Of a stretch of DNA of 46,612 bases, positions 15,389 through 23,040 are shown piece by piece. The DNA lies in NCBI GenBank assembly GCA_013361935.1, contig JABFXC010000046.1:1-46612 (forward strand), in the 5' to 3' direction. This stretch comes from Gemmatimonadaceae bacterium. Its GTDB lineage: Bacteria > Gemmatimonadota > Gemmatimonadetes > Gemmatimonadales > Gemmatimonadaceae. Under the pieces are notes generated by a model, which had not been told where the DNA came from, ran no database searches, and saw nothing but the letters and a program-made list of their open reading frames with translations. The translations under genes were made by a program, and so were the position numbers. The stretch's first letter is position 1. Each line of letters begins with the position of its first letter.

Positions 15389-18250
15389 ATGCGTCTTCTT
15401 CCGTTCGCTCTGCTCGCGTCGCTTTTCGCGACCGTTCCGCTTCCCGGCCAGCGCCTCGCCACGGACTCGGTCCGCGACGACCGCGCCTTCTCCTTCTACT
15501 CGCGCGGGCCGTACCGCGCCGGCATCCCGCGTCCCGAGCAGATCCTCGGCTACGACGTCGGAGAGATGAACACGCAGTTCGCGCTGCAGGAGAAGACGCT
15601 CCTCGCGATCGCCGACGCGGCGAAGGATCGCGTGCACGTGGAGGCGATCGGGTCGAGCTACGAGCGGCGGACGATGCGGCTGTACATCGTCTCCTCGCCC
15701 GAGAACATCGCCCGGCTCGACGCGATCCGCGCCGATCTCGACCGGCTCGCCGACCCGCGCGGCGCGTCGCAGGCCGAGCTCGACGCGATCGCCGCGCGGA
15801 CGCCGGCGGTGGTGATGGTCAACGAGAGCGTGCACGGCAACGAGTCGCCGGGGTTCGAGGCGGGGATGCAGACGCTGTATCAGCTCGCGGCGAGCGAGGA
15901 GCCGGCGACGCTCGACATGCTGAAGAACACGGTCGTCGTGCTGAACCCGAGCACGAATCCCGATGGCCACGAGCGATTCACCGTCTGGTACAACTCCATC
16001 GGCGTCCGCACGCCGGACACCTTCTCGATGGAGAAGGACGAGCCGTGGAGCATCCAGGGCCGCTTCAATCACTACCGGTTCGACATGAACCGCGACGTGA
16101 TGACGACGACGCAGCGCGAGGCACAGACGCTCGTCCGCGCGATGCTCCGCTGGCATCCGATGGTCGCGATCGACCAGCACGGGCAGGTGACGACGTACTT
16201 CTTCCCGCCGACCGCCGCGCAGCTCAACCAGAACTTCGACCAGAGCTTCGTCCGCTGGATGGAGATCTTCGGGCGCGCGAACGCGAGCGCCTTCGACCGC
16301 TACGGGTGGATGTACTACTCGCGCGACATCTTCGACTTCTTCGGGCCCTTCTACTGGGACAGCTGGCCCTCGCTGAACGGCGCGATCGGGATGACGTACG
16401 AGACCGACGGCGGCGGGTGGAAGGGGATCCTCTGGCGGCGCGAGGACGGCTCGATCGTCTCCTTTCGCGACGGGATCGCGAAGCACTTCACCACCGCGCT
16501 CGCGACGATCCAGACGACGGCCGAGCATCACGCCGAGCGGGTACGGGACTATCTGGCCTTCCGGCAGGGCGCGATCGCGGCGGGTCGAACGGAAGCGATG
16601 AAGCGCGTGGTGCTCGTTCCGGGAAGCGATCCGGGGCGGGCGGCGGAGCTGGTCGCGACGCTCCTGCGCGGCGGCATCGAGGTGCGGCGGGCGAAGTCGG
16701 GGTTCGGCTCCGCGCGCGCGCACGCCTACGCCGACGACGCGGTGAGCTCCCGCCGCTTCGACGCCGGCGCGTACGTGATCGACCTCGCGCAGCCGCAGGG
16801 CCGCGTCGCGAAGGCCGTCCTCGAGCCGAACGCGGGGTTCGACTCGACCTTCGTGCGCGCGCAGCTCGCCCGCTATCAGCGCAACATCCGACGCGGCGCG
16901 AACGCGCCGCGCGAGGGCTACGAGTTCTACGACGTCACGGCCTGGTCGCTTCCGGTGACCTTCGGCGTCGAGGCATACTGGACGGAGGACGTGGCGGGCG
17001 TCGATGGCGACCTGCTCCAGCTCCCGGCCGAGGAGCCCGCGCTTCCGCAGGCGCAGACCTCGGCGCGTCTCGTCGGCGGCGAGCTCCTTCCGGTGGACAT
17101 CGCGAGCGGGATCGCCGGCGGCGTCGCGCGCCGTCCGCAGTCGGCGTATCTGTTCAGCGCGGAGCGCAACGGGTCGGCGCGCCTCGCGTATCAGCTCCTG
17201 ATCGAGGGCTATCGCGTGAGCTCGGCGACGCGGCCCGTCGAGGCGGACGGAAAGAGCTGGCCGCGCGGAACGTACATCGTGCGGGTGGCGCGCAACGACA
17301 GCACGCTGCCGGCGCGGATCGACGCGCTGGCGCGGGAGAGCGGCGTCGAGGTCACCGGCGTGAACAGCGCGTTCAGCGCGAGCGCGCAGTACGGGATCGG
17401 CTCGGAGATGATCGCCGAGCTGAAGGCGCCGCGGATCGCGCTCGTCGGCGGCGACGGCGTGAGCCAGACGAGCTACGGCGCGATCTGGTGGTCGCTCGAG
17501 CGGCGGTACGGGATCCGGTTCACCCCCGTCGCGGTGCGCTGGCTGGCGTCGGGCGACCTCTCGGCGTTCAACGTGATCATCATCCCCGACGCATCGGGCG
17601 GGGCGCTGAACGGCGCGTTAGGCAAGGAGGGCGCCGACCGGCTGCGCGCCTGGATGCAGGCGGGCGGGACGCTGATCACCATGGGCGGCGCGTCGGAGTG
17701 GGCGGCGCGCGAGAACGTCAACCTCACCAGCTCGCGGCTCGTCGGCGCGGGCGCGGAGCGCGACACGACCGGCATCCCCGGCGCCACGACCGACACGGCC
17801 GCGGCGAAGGCGCGCGGGCGCGAGAAGACGAGCGACCGCTCGCAGGCACAGGACGACCTGCTCGCGACGACGAGTCCCTCGGCGACCAACGCCTCGCCGG
17901 TCGAGCTGGCGGGGAGCCACTTCGACGTCGCGCTCGACCGCACCCACTGGCTGACGCAGGGCTACGAGCAGCCGCAGATCACGGTGATGATGTCGGGGAG
18001 CAGCTTCTTCAAGCTGTCGAAGGAGGGCGCGAACGTCGGCGTCTTCCCGAAGACGGGAAAGCTCTACCGCGCCGGCTTCGTCTGGCCGAACAACACCGAG
18101 CGCCTGCTGCGCGGAACGGCTTTCCTCATCGAGGAGCCGATCGGCGACGGACATCTGGTGCTCTTCGCCAACGACCCGATGTTCCGCGGCTGGTGGCGCG
18201 CGCTCGATCGGCTGGTGCTGAACGCGGTGCTGCTCGGACCGGCGATGTGA
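15389..18250 (+). CDS. Large secreted M14-type zinc carboxypeptidase with extra C-terminal domain
   Basis: 953 residues, signal peptide about 1-20. The N-terminal domain is an M14 metallopeptidase: zinc ligands His149 and Glu152 (HGNES), conserved NPDG at 190-193, the NRD pair at 234-236, third ligand His264 (IDQHGQ), and catalytic Glu338 (MTYETDGGG). All key residues are present, so it is probably active in the periplasm or outside the cell. Beyond about residue 430 it contains segments unlike M14; residues about 665-775 (ALVGGDGVSQTSYG, VIIIPDASGG, RAWMQAGGTLITMGG) resemble the class I glutamine-amidotransferase fold without an obvious nucleophile Cys. It converges with the PDZ protein gene over a repeat that fills the gap. 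Confidence 0.9.
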   Translation: MRLLPFALLASLFATVPLPGQRLATDSVRDDRAFSFYSRGPYRAGIPRPEQILGYDVGEMNTQFALQEKTLLAIADAAKDRVHVEAIGSSYERRTMRLYIVSSPENIARLDAIRADLDRLADPRGASQAELDAIAARTPAVVMVNESVHGNESPGFEAGMQTLYQLAASEEPATLDMLKNTVVVLNPSTNPDGHERFTVWYNSIGVRTPDTFSMEKDEPWSIQGRFNHYRFDMNRDVMTTTQREAQTLVRAMLRWHPMVAIDQHGQVTTYFFPPTAAQLNQNFDQSFVRWMEIFGRANASAFDRYGWMYYSRDIFDFFGPFYWDSWPSLNGAIGMTYETDGGGWKGILWRREDGSIVSFRDGIAKHFTTALATIQTTAEHHAERVRDYLAFRQGAIAAGRTEAMKRVVLVPGSDPGRAAELVATLLRGGIEVRRAKSGFGSARAHAYADDAVSSRRFDAGAYVIDLAQPQGRVAKAVLEPNAGFDSTFVRAQLARYQRNIRRGANAPREGYEFYDVTAWSLPVTFGVEAYWTEDVAGVDGDLLQLPAEEPALPQAQTSARLVGGELLPVDIASGIAGGVARRPQSAYLFSAERNGSARLAYQLLIEGYRVSSATRPVEADGKSWPRGTYIVRVARNDSTLPARIDALARESGVEVTGVNSAFSASAQYGIGSEMIAELKAPRIALVGGDGVSQTSYGAIWWSLERRYGIRFTPVAVRWLASGDLSAFNVIIIPDASGGALNGALGKEGADRLRAWMQAGGTLITMGGASEWAARENVNLTSSRLVGAGAERDTTGIPGATTDTAAAKARGREKTSDRSQAQDDLLATTSPSATNASPVELAGSHFDVALDRTHWLTQGYEQPQITVMMSGSSFFKLSKEGANVGVFPKTGKLYRAGFVWPNNTERLLRGTAFLIEEPIGDGHLVLFANDPMFRGWWRALDRLVLNAVLLGPAM

Positions 18251-18261
18251 ACGGGGGGACC

Positions 18262-18330
18262 GGGGCCAGGGGCCAGGCGGAAGGAACGGCGGCAACCGCG
18301 GTCCCTTCCGCCTGGCCCCTGACACCTGAC
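18262..18330. repeat. Family A palindromic repeat, copy 2
   Basis: GGGGCCAGGGGCCAGG on the left, a central AAGGAACGGCGGCAACCGC stem, and CCTTCCGCCTGGCCCCTGACAC on the right. It occupies the entire 82-bp space between two convergent stop codons (18250 and 18333), suggesting use as a bidirectional transcription end. Confidence 0.88.
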
Positions 18331-18332
18331 CG

Positions 18333-19799
18333 CTACATCCGCACCGTCGTCTTCCGCCCCTTCCGCAGCACGAGATACTCGTGCGCGCCCTCGGTGCTGA
18401 GCATCGCGCCGTCCTGCATGGAGGAGCCGTCGATGGCGATGATGACGTCGCCGGCGTGGAGGGCGCCCCAGCTGCCGCTGGACTCGAGGACCAGGTAGCC
18501 GTTCTCGCTGCCCTTGCCGAGGTATTCGGCGAGCTCCTTCGTGACCGGGGCGAGGGAGAGGCCGGGGATCACGATCCGGCCCGTTCCGCGCGCCTCGGCG
18601 GCCTCGCGCTCCATGTTCGCCATGTCGGCGGACCAGACGGCTGCCGCGACGGGCGCCGCGGCGGCGAGGTTGGCGGCGCTCGACATCAGCGCGCGGGTGG
18701 AGACACGCGCCCGCGCTCCCGCGGCCGCGTCGGCGGCGCGGGCTTGCTCGAGCGCGCGCTCGACGTCGATCCTCGCGCTCACGTCATCGAGGTCATCGTC
18801 GTCCATGTCGAAAGAGTTGATGCGGACGCGCGGCGTGATCGCCGGCATGGGAGGCATGGGCGGCATCGCCGGAACGGGAGCGATGAACGGGGCCCAGTCC
18901 CCTGCGCCCATCGACATCGGGCCGATGCGGAAGCGGCGGTCCGACTTGTACAACTCGCTCGCCTTCGCCGCGGTGATCGTCACGTTCTTCGTCTGGCCCC
19001 CGCTCCACACGCGCAGCTGGACCTTGTCGCCCGGCTTCACGGAGCGCATGACGCGCTGGAAGCGATTGACCATCGTCGACCCCGCCCAGTCGTCGCCGGC
19101 GTCTTCACGGGCGACGCGGAGGTCGGTGCCGTTCACCGAGACGACGCGATCGCCCTCGATGAGCCCGGCCTTCTCGGCGGGGCCGTCCTCGGTGAGCGAT
19201 CCGATGAGGACGCCGATGGTGTCGCGCTTCGAGCCGGCGCTGAGGCTGAAGCCGAGCACCGCGCGGTCGTCGAGGTCCCCGGACCGGGCGTAGCGCGCGG
19301 GGAGGAGGCTGTCGCGGGCGACGGTCTTCACGCGCACCGTCTTGAACTGACCGTCGGCCCAGAGCCGGAGCTCGACTTCCTTCCCGGGATCGATCTTGCC
19401 GAGCTCGCGGGTGAGCCGGCGAGCCGTGATCCCCTGCATGTCCGGCTCGCCCGCGTCGGCGGCGCTGAGGCGGAGATTGACGCCGTTGATCGCGGCGATG
19501 CGGTTGCCCTCGACGATCCCCGCCTTCTCGGCGGGGCCGTTCGGGGTGATGCTCGTGACGAGCAGTCCGAGGGTGTCGCGAATGCCGCTCGAGGAGGTCG
19601 AGACGCCGATCATCGATCGTGCGCTCATCATGTCGCCGGCGCCGAAGATGCGCACGGCGCGCGGCGCGATGTCGCGCTCGATCCAGACGCGGCGATCGGG
19701 CTCCGGCGTCCTGTCCTTGTCCCTGGAGCTGGTATCCTGGGACTGCGCCGGCGCCGCCGAGGCGAGCAGCGCGGCGGCGAGAAGGGGAATGCTCCGCAT
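18333..19799 (-). CDS. Periplasmic protein with three PDZ domains
   Basis: 488 residues with a signal peptide (about 1-20, AAAPAQSQ-type end). PDZ1 lies at about 62-155 (GLLVTSITPNGPAEKAGIVE), PDZ2 at about 180-275 (GVLIGSLTEDGPAEKAGLIE) and PDZ3 at about 408-488 (GYLVLESSGSWGALHAGDVI). A low-complexity stretch of Met/Pro (PMPPMPAI) and a charged Ala-rich helix separate PDZ2 and PDZ3. There is no protease domain, so it is not a DegP-type enzyme; it probably acts as a scaffold or adaptor binding C-terminal peptides in the periplasm. AGAGGA at 19804-19809 (complement) supports the start. Confidence 0.9.
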   Translation of the reverse strand: MRSIPLLAAALLASAAPAQSQDTSSRDKDRTPEPDRRVWIERDIAPRAVRIFGAGDMMSARSMIGVSTSSSGIRDTLGLLVTSITPNGPAEKAGIVEGNRIAAINGVNLRLSAADAGEPDMQGITARRLTRELGKIDPGKEVELRLWADGQFKTVRVKTVARDSLLPARYARSGDLDDRAVLGFSLSAGSKRDTIGVLIGSLTEDGPAEKAGLIEGDRVVSVNGTDLRVAREDAGDDWAGSTMVNRFQRVMRSVKPGDKVQLRVWSGGQTKNVTITAAKASELYKSDRRFRIGPMSMGAGDWAPFIAPVPAMPPMPPMPAITPRVRINSFDMDDDDLDDVSARIDVERALEQARAADAAAGARARVSTRALMSSAANLAAAAPVAAAVWSADMANMEREAAEARGTGRIVIPGLSLAPVTKELAEYLGKGSENGYLVLESSGSWGALHAGDVIIAIDGSSMQDGAMLSTEGAHEYLVLRKGRKTTVRM

Positions 19800-20098
19800 G
19801 GTTCCTCTACGAAAGAAAGTCGGGTAGGGGGGGACGCTCGATAGACACCGCGTAGCCGCCGGAGGGTTTCCATGTGTCCTTTCTCGGCTGCGGAGCAGAT
19901 CGGGAGTTGACGGGAGCGCCGGAAGCCCCGAGTATTGGAGCCCTGTCGCGCCGCCGGTCCGCCACCAGGCTGGACGGGCGCGGTTCGTGCACCGTCGCGT
20001 CGTGCGGCCAATCGGAGCAGTCGGTCGTGATCCCAGTCATCGTCGCATCCCGCGCCGGACGTCCGGTCAGCGGGAGCAGTCGTCCTGCGTCGTCCAAC
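19800..20098. other. Intergenic region, divergent promoters expected
   Basis: 299 bp between the PDZ gene (minus) and the 115-aa gene (plus). It contains the PDZ gene ribosome site and is somewhat less G/C-rich than coding DNA. The frame of the downstream gene stays open back to 19874, but that part reads as low-complexity Arg/Ser and is not convincing. I see no repeat, RNA gene or clear promoter. Confidence 0.4.
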
Positions 20099-20446
20099 AT
20101 GTCCCCATTCGATCCGGCAACCCTGGCATCGCGTGGCAGCCGCGCCGCGGAGCAGCGCGCGACGACGCCCTACACCCCCGACTCGCGCGCGCGGGTGCTG
20201 GTCGACACCGACGGCGTGCGGTGGACGGTTCGTGAGATCGTCCCCGAGGCGCGCACCGCGAAGTGGAGCTCCCTCCTCACGCGGCCGGGCTACGAGAACG
20301 GCTGGCTGTCGTTCCGCTCCGACGAGATCAACTGCCGCATCGCTCCCTTCCCCGTGCACTGGCGGTCGATCTCCGACTACGAGCTGGAGCGCTGGTGCAT
20401 GAAGGCGCGCGCGGCGGCGAGAGTCAGGCGGCGGACCAGCGAGTAG
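20099..20446 (+). CDS. Conserved-type hypothetical protein, 115 aa
   Basis: From ATG 20099 the product begins with a polar Ser/Arg/Ala stretch. A compact domain follows: VLVDTDGVRWTVREIVPEA, then WLSFRSDEINCRIAPFPVHW and ISDYELERWCMKARA. The pattern of a short beta-rich part then an ELxxWC helix suggests a small folded cytoplasmic protein. I do not recognise a named family and give no function. A family A repeat begins immediately after its stop codon. Confidence 0.68.
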   Translation: MSPFDPATLASRGSRAAEQRATTPYTPDSRARVLVDTDGVRWTVREIVPEARTAKWSSLLTRPGYENGWLSFRSDEINCRIAPFPVHWRSISDYELERWCMKARAAARVRRRTSE

Positions 20447-20520
20447 GGGGCCGGGGCCAGGGGCCAGGTGTGAGGAACGGCGTTGACGGCGATTGACGCC
20501 GTTCCTGCCGCCTGGCCCCT
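20447..20520. repeat. Family A palindromic repeat, copy 3
   Basis: The most perfect copy: AGGAACGGCGT (20473-20483) pairs without mismatch with ACGCCGTTCCT (20496-20506), inside GGGGCCAGGGGCCAGG and CCTGGCCCCT arms. It starts directly after the upstream stop codon and ends 18 bp before the next start. Confidence 0.88.
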
Positions 20521-20538
20521 GTTCGCTATCTTTCCGCC

Positions 20539-21684
20539 ATGGCTTCGACACTCGAGACTCGCGACCCCGCGGCCCCGCCGGACCTGCACGCATTCGAGCA
20601 TCACTGGCAGGACGAGGCGGACGCGGCCTTCCTCTACGACGTGCTCGCCGGGGCGGAGCACGACCCGACGAAGCGGGAGCTCTACCGCAAGCTCTCCGAG
20701 GTCGAGCAGCGGCACGTCGAGATCTGGGGGAACCTCCTGCGCGACCATGGACGCGCCCCCGCCGCCTTCCGGCCGAGCGCGCGCGCGCGGATCCTCGCAG
20801 CGTTAGGCAGGTGGTTCGGGCCGGGGTTCCTCCTCCCGATGCTCCTGCGCGAGGAGGGGCGCGAGGTGAAGGCGTACCTCTCGATGCACCGCGCGACCCC
20901 GGGGGGCGTCGCCGGGAAGGGGGAGGCGCTGACGCTGGCGCGGGAGAGCGCCGAGCACGCGACGACGCTCTCGCAGATCGCCGGGCGCGGGGGGGAGCCG
21001 TGGCACCGCGTGAACAGCGGCGGCTTCCTGCGCAATGTGGTCTACGGTTTCAACGACGGCCTCACCGCGAACTTCGGCCTCGTCGCGGGCGTGATCGGCG
21101 CGTCGACGACGACGCAGCATCACACGGTGATCGTCGCCGGCGTCGCGGGGCTGATCGCCGACGCGCTCTCGATGGGATCGAGCGGATACCTCGCCGCGAA
21201 GAGCGAGCAGGAGGTGTACGCGCACGAGATCGCGATGGAGCGCGACGAGATCGAGATGATGCCCGAGGTCGAGCGCGACGAGCTGGCGCTCATCTACGAG
21301 ACGAAGGGCCTCGCGCCGGAAACGGCGCGCGAGCTCGCCAACGCGGCGATGGCCGACCCGCGGCGGATGCTCGCCGAGCAGATGCAGGAAGAGCTCGGGA
21401 TCAGCGCCGAGCAGGTCTCGCCGATGCGGGAGGCGTGGCTGACGGGGATCGCGACGGCGATCGGCGCGTTCATCCCGGTGTTCCCCTTCCTCGTGTGGGA
21501 GGGGTCGACGGCGATCGTGATCTCGTTCGTGCTCTCGATGGCCTCGCACTTCCTCGTCGGCGCGATGCGCTCGGTATTCACGGGGCGGTCGGTGTTCCGC
21601 TCCGGGCTCGACATGTTCGTCGTCGGCCTCGGTGTCGCCGTGGTCGGCTACTACGTGGGCGAGTGGGTCGGGAAGGTGCTGTGA
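20539..21684 (+). CDS. Ferritin-like/VIT1 fusion membrane protein (MbfA type)
   Basis: 381 residues. The N-terminal about 150 residues form a rubrerythrin/ferritin-like helical domain with likely iron ligands Glu20, Glu26, Glu54-Glu56 and His59 (EVEQRHVEIW). From about residue 160 a VIT1/CCC1 membrane domain follows (NVVYGFNDGLTANFGLVAGV, a hallmark of the family), with about five membrane helices and a charged cytosolic metal-binding insertion (HEIAMERDEIEMMPEVERDE). Such MbfA-like proteins export or sequester Fe2+/Mn2+ and protect against peroxide. The stop TGA overlaps the GTG start of the dUTPase gene (GTGA, 21681-21684), so the two are translationally coupled. Confidence 0.92.
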   Translation: MASTLETRDPAAPPDLHAFEHHWQDEADAAFLYDVLAGAEHDPTKRELYRKLSEVEQRHVEIWGNLLRDHGRAPAAFRPSARARILAALGRWFGPGFLLPMLLREEGREVKAYLSMHRATPGGVAGKGEALTLARESAEHATTLSQIAGRGGEPWHRVNSGGFLRNVVYGFNDGLTANFGLVAGVIGASTTTQHHTVIVAGVAGLIADALSMGSSGYLAAKSEQEVYAHEIAMERDEIEMMPEVERDELALIYETKGLAPETARELANAAMADPRRMLAEQMQEELGISAEQVSPMREAWLTGIATAIGAFIPVFPFLVWEGSTAIVISFVLSMASHFLVGAMRSVFTGRSVFRSGLDMFVVGLGVAVVGYYVGEWVGKVL

Positions 21685-22205
21685 CGCGCCGCGACGACGG
21701 AGGCGGCGAGGTGGTGATCTTCGAGCGGCTGCACGCGGACGTGGTCGTCCCGGCTCGCGCGACCGAGCACTCGGCGGGCTACGACGTGCGCGCGTACCTG
21801 ATCGGCCGGCCGACGAAGGTCATGACCGCGGCCGGAGCGGTCGACCGCGAGGCGACGCGCGGCGCGGGCGCGGCATACGTGGAGCTGGCGCCGGGGGAGC
21901 GGGCGATCGTCCCGCTGGGCTTCCGCGCGCGGCTCCCCGAAGGCTTCGAGGCGCAGCTTCGGATGCGCAGCTCGATCGCCTTCCGGAAGGGGCTGACGAT
22001 GCCTAACGCGCCGGGGACGATCGACGCGGACTATCCGGACGAGTGGCTGGTGATGCTCCGCAATGATGGCGACGCGCCGGCGCGGATCGAGCACGGCGAA
22101 CGGATCGCCCAGGTCGTGATCGCGCGCTACGCGGCGCTCGACTGGACGCCGGGAGTGGTCGGGATCTCGACGTCGCGCGCGGGGGGCGTGGGGTCGACCG
22201 GCTGA
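21681..22205 (+). CDS. dut: dUTP diphosphatase (trimeric dUTPase family)
   Basis: 174 residues from GTG 21681. The five family motifs can be followed: HSAGYDVRAY (motif 1), the MRSSIAFRKG phosphate-binding segment (2), APGTIDADYPDEW with the catalytic Asp (3), EHGERIAQVVI (4) and a C-terminal glycine-rich RAGGVGSTG (5). It hydrolyses dUTP to dUMP and PPi, supplying dTMP synthesis and keeping uracil out of DNA. It is slightly longer than the usual 150 residues because of an insertion after motif 1 (PTKVMTAAGAVDREATRG). A PN pair is encoded by a GCCTAACG octamer at 22001. The gene converges with a short minus-strand gene across a tandem-heptamer repeat. Confidence 0.93.
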   Translation: MTRRDDGGGEVVIFERLHADVVVPARATEHSAGYDVRAYLIGRPTKVMTAAGAVDREATRGAGAAYVELAPGERAIVPLGFRARLPEGFEAQLRMRSSIAFRKGLTMPNAPGTIDADYPDEWLVMLRNDGDAPARIEHGERIAQVVIARYAALDWTPGVVGISTSRAGGVGSTG

Positions 22206-22217
22206 GCCCGGGCGCGG

Positions 22218-22300
22218 GTTGCCAGTTGCCGGTTGCCGGTTGCCAGTTGCCAGTTGCCAGTTGCCAGTGACTGACAACTGAAAACTGGAAACTGGCAACC
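22218..22300. repeat. Family B heptamer repeat with inverted end
   Basis: Seven tandem GTTGCC(A/G) heptamers, then GTGACTGACAACTG and inverted units AAAACTG, GAAACTG, GCAACC. The right part pairs with the left, so the unit folds back on itself. It fills nearly the whole gap between the convergent dut and 57-aa genes (stops at 22205 and 22304). Confidence 0.85.
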
Positions 22301-22303
22301 TCC

Positions 22304-22477
22304 TCAGAATTCCCGCTTCTTCATGATGTTGAAGATGTCCTGCGCGTCCTCGTCGGTCGGGCGCTCGGGCTGCTTGGTGGCGTCGATCGTCGAGTCGTAG
22401 CTCTTCGGCGGGCGCTTGGGCTTGTTCGACTGGCCGGAGAGCTTCTTCACGAGCTTGGCGAGCTGCTTGTCGTCCAT
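22304..22477 (-). CDS. Small charged hypothetical protein, 57 aa
   Basis: The frame starts MDDKQLAKLVKKLSGQSNKP and ends DIFNIMKKREF. Lysine-, aspartate- and proline-rich, no membrane segment. Third codon positions are nearly all G or C, as in real genes of this genome, and GAGG lies about 10 bases before the ATG. It is probably a small cytoplasmic protein of unknown role. Confidence 0.65.
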   Translation of the reverse strand: MDDKQLAKLVKKLSGQSNKPKRPPKSYDSTIDATKQPERPTDEDAQDIFNIMKKREF

Positions 22478-22540
22478 CGGATGGCGTCCTCGCGAGGGTT
22501 CAGGAAGAAGATGAGCGACGCGTTCGGACGCAACTCATCG

Positions 22541-22990
22541 CTACTGGACAGCGAACTCGGGAGAATGAATGGTAGCCGAGTTGTCGTTCGTCTTCGTCGT
22601 GACGTACAACCCGAGACGGAAACGGCCGGCGCCGGGATCGGGCCACGACACGGTCGCGTTCACCGTCTCGCCGGGGGCCAGCACGAGCGCCGCGGTGTTG
22701 ACGGCCAGACAGTACATCGCGTCCGCGACTTCCCAGGCGCTCCCGGTCCGGCGCTCCAGGGAGAGCGTCGGAATCGCGGCACATGACGCGACCACCACCG
22801 TGTCCGCGCTGGCGTTGCGGACGAAGGCGCCGACGACCACGCGGCCGTCGCTGCGCTGATAGGCTCCGCTGGTCGTGACGACCGCGACGCCGCGAAACAC
22901 CATCGCGCGCGACACGGTCCCGATCACGTTCTCGCCGGTCCGCGAACAGCCGGCGAGGAGGAGAGCGACGAGGATGGACGCCGAACGCAC
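22541..22990 (-). CDS. Predicted lipoprotein, 149 aa
   Basis: Start is GTG 22990 with GGAG seven bases upstream. The signal peptide RSASILVALLLAGCS ends in a clear lipobox. The mature part looks like one beta-sandwich: VVTTSGAYQRSDGRVVVGAF, then VRNASADTVVVASCAAIPTL and APGETVNATVSWPDPGAGRF. This resembles the intracellular-proteinase-inhibitor/BsuPI or Ig-like domains of secreted proteins. Two Cys may form a disulfide. It ends 63 bp from the start of the 57-aa gene and starts 50 bp from the end of leuS, so it may be read with leuS. A longer frame into leuS is an antisense-type artefact. Confidence 0.72.
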   Translation of the reverse strand: MRSASILVALLLAGCSRTGENVIGTVSRAMVFRGVAVVTTSGAYQRSDGRVVVGAFVRNASADTVVVASCAAIPTLSLERRTGSAWEVADAMYCLAVNTAALVLAPGETVNATVSWPDPGAGRFRLGLYVTTKTNDNSATIHSPEFAVQ

Positions 22991-23040
22991 GTGACGGCTC
23001 CGTCGAGTTTCCGCTCCGAACCCGCGCCCGGACAGCCGCG

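Noticed and set aside
15319..18498. A 1059-codon open frame overlapping the M14 peptidase
   Set aside because: It is Arg/Ala/Gly-dominated without any domain, while the other frame has a signal peptide and catalytic residues. It is a by-product of high GC.
18333..19799. DegP/HtrA protease
   Set aside because: Only PDZ domains are present; there is no trypsin-like domain or GNSGG motif.
22218..22300. GTTGCCA heptamers as a CRISPR or iteron origin
   Set aside because: Units are contiguous 7-mers with inverted partners; no spacers, dnaA boxes or replication gene nearby.
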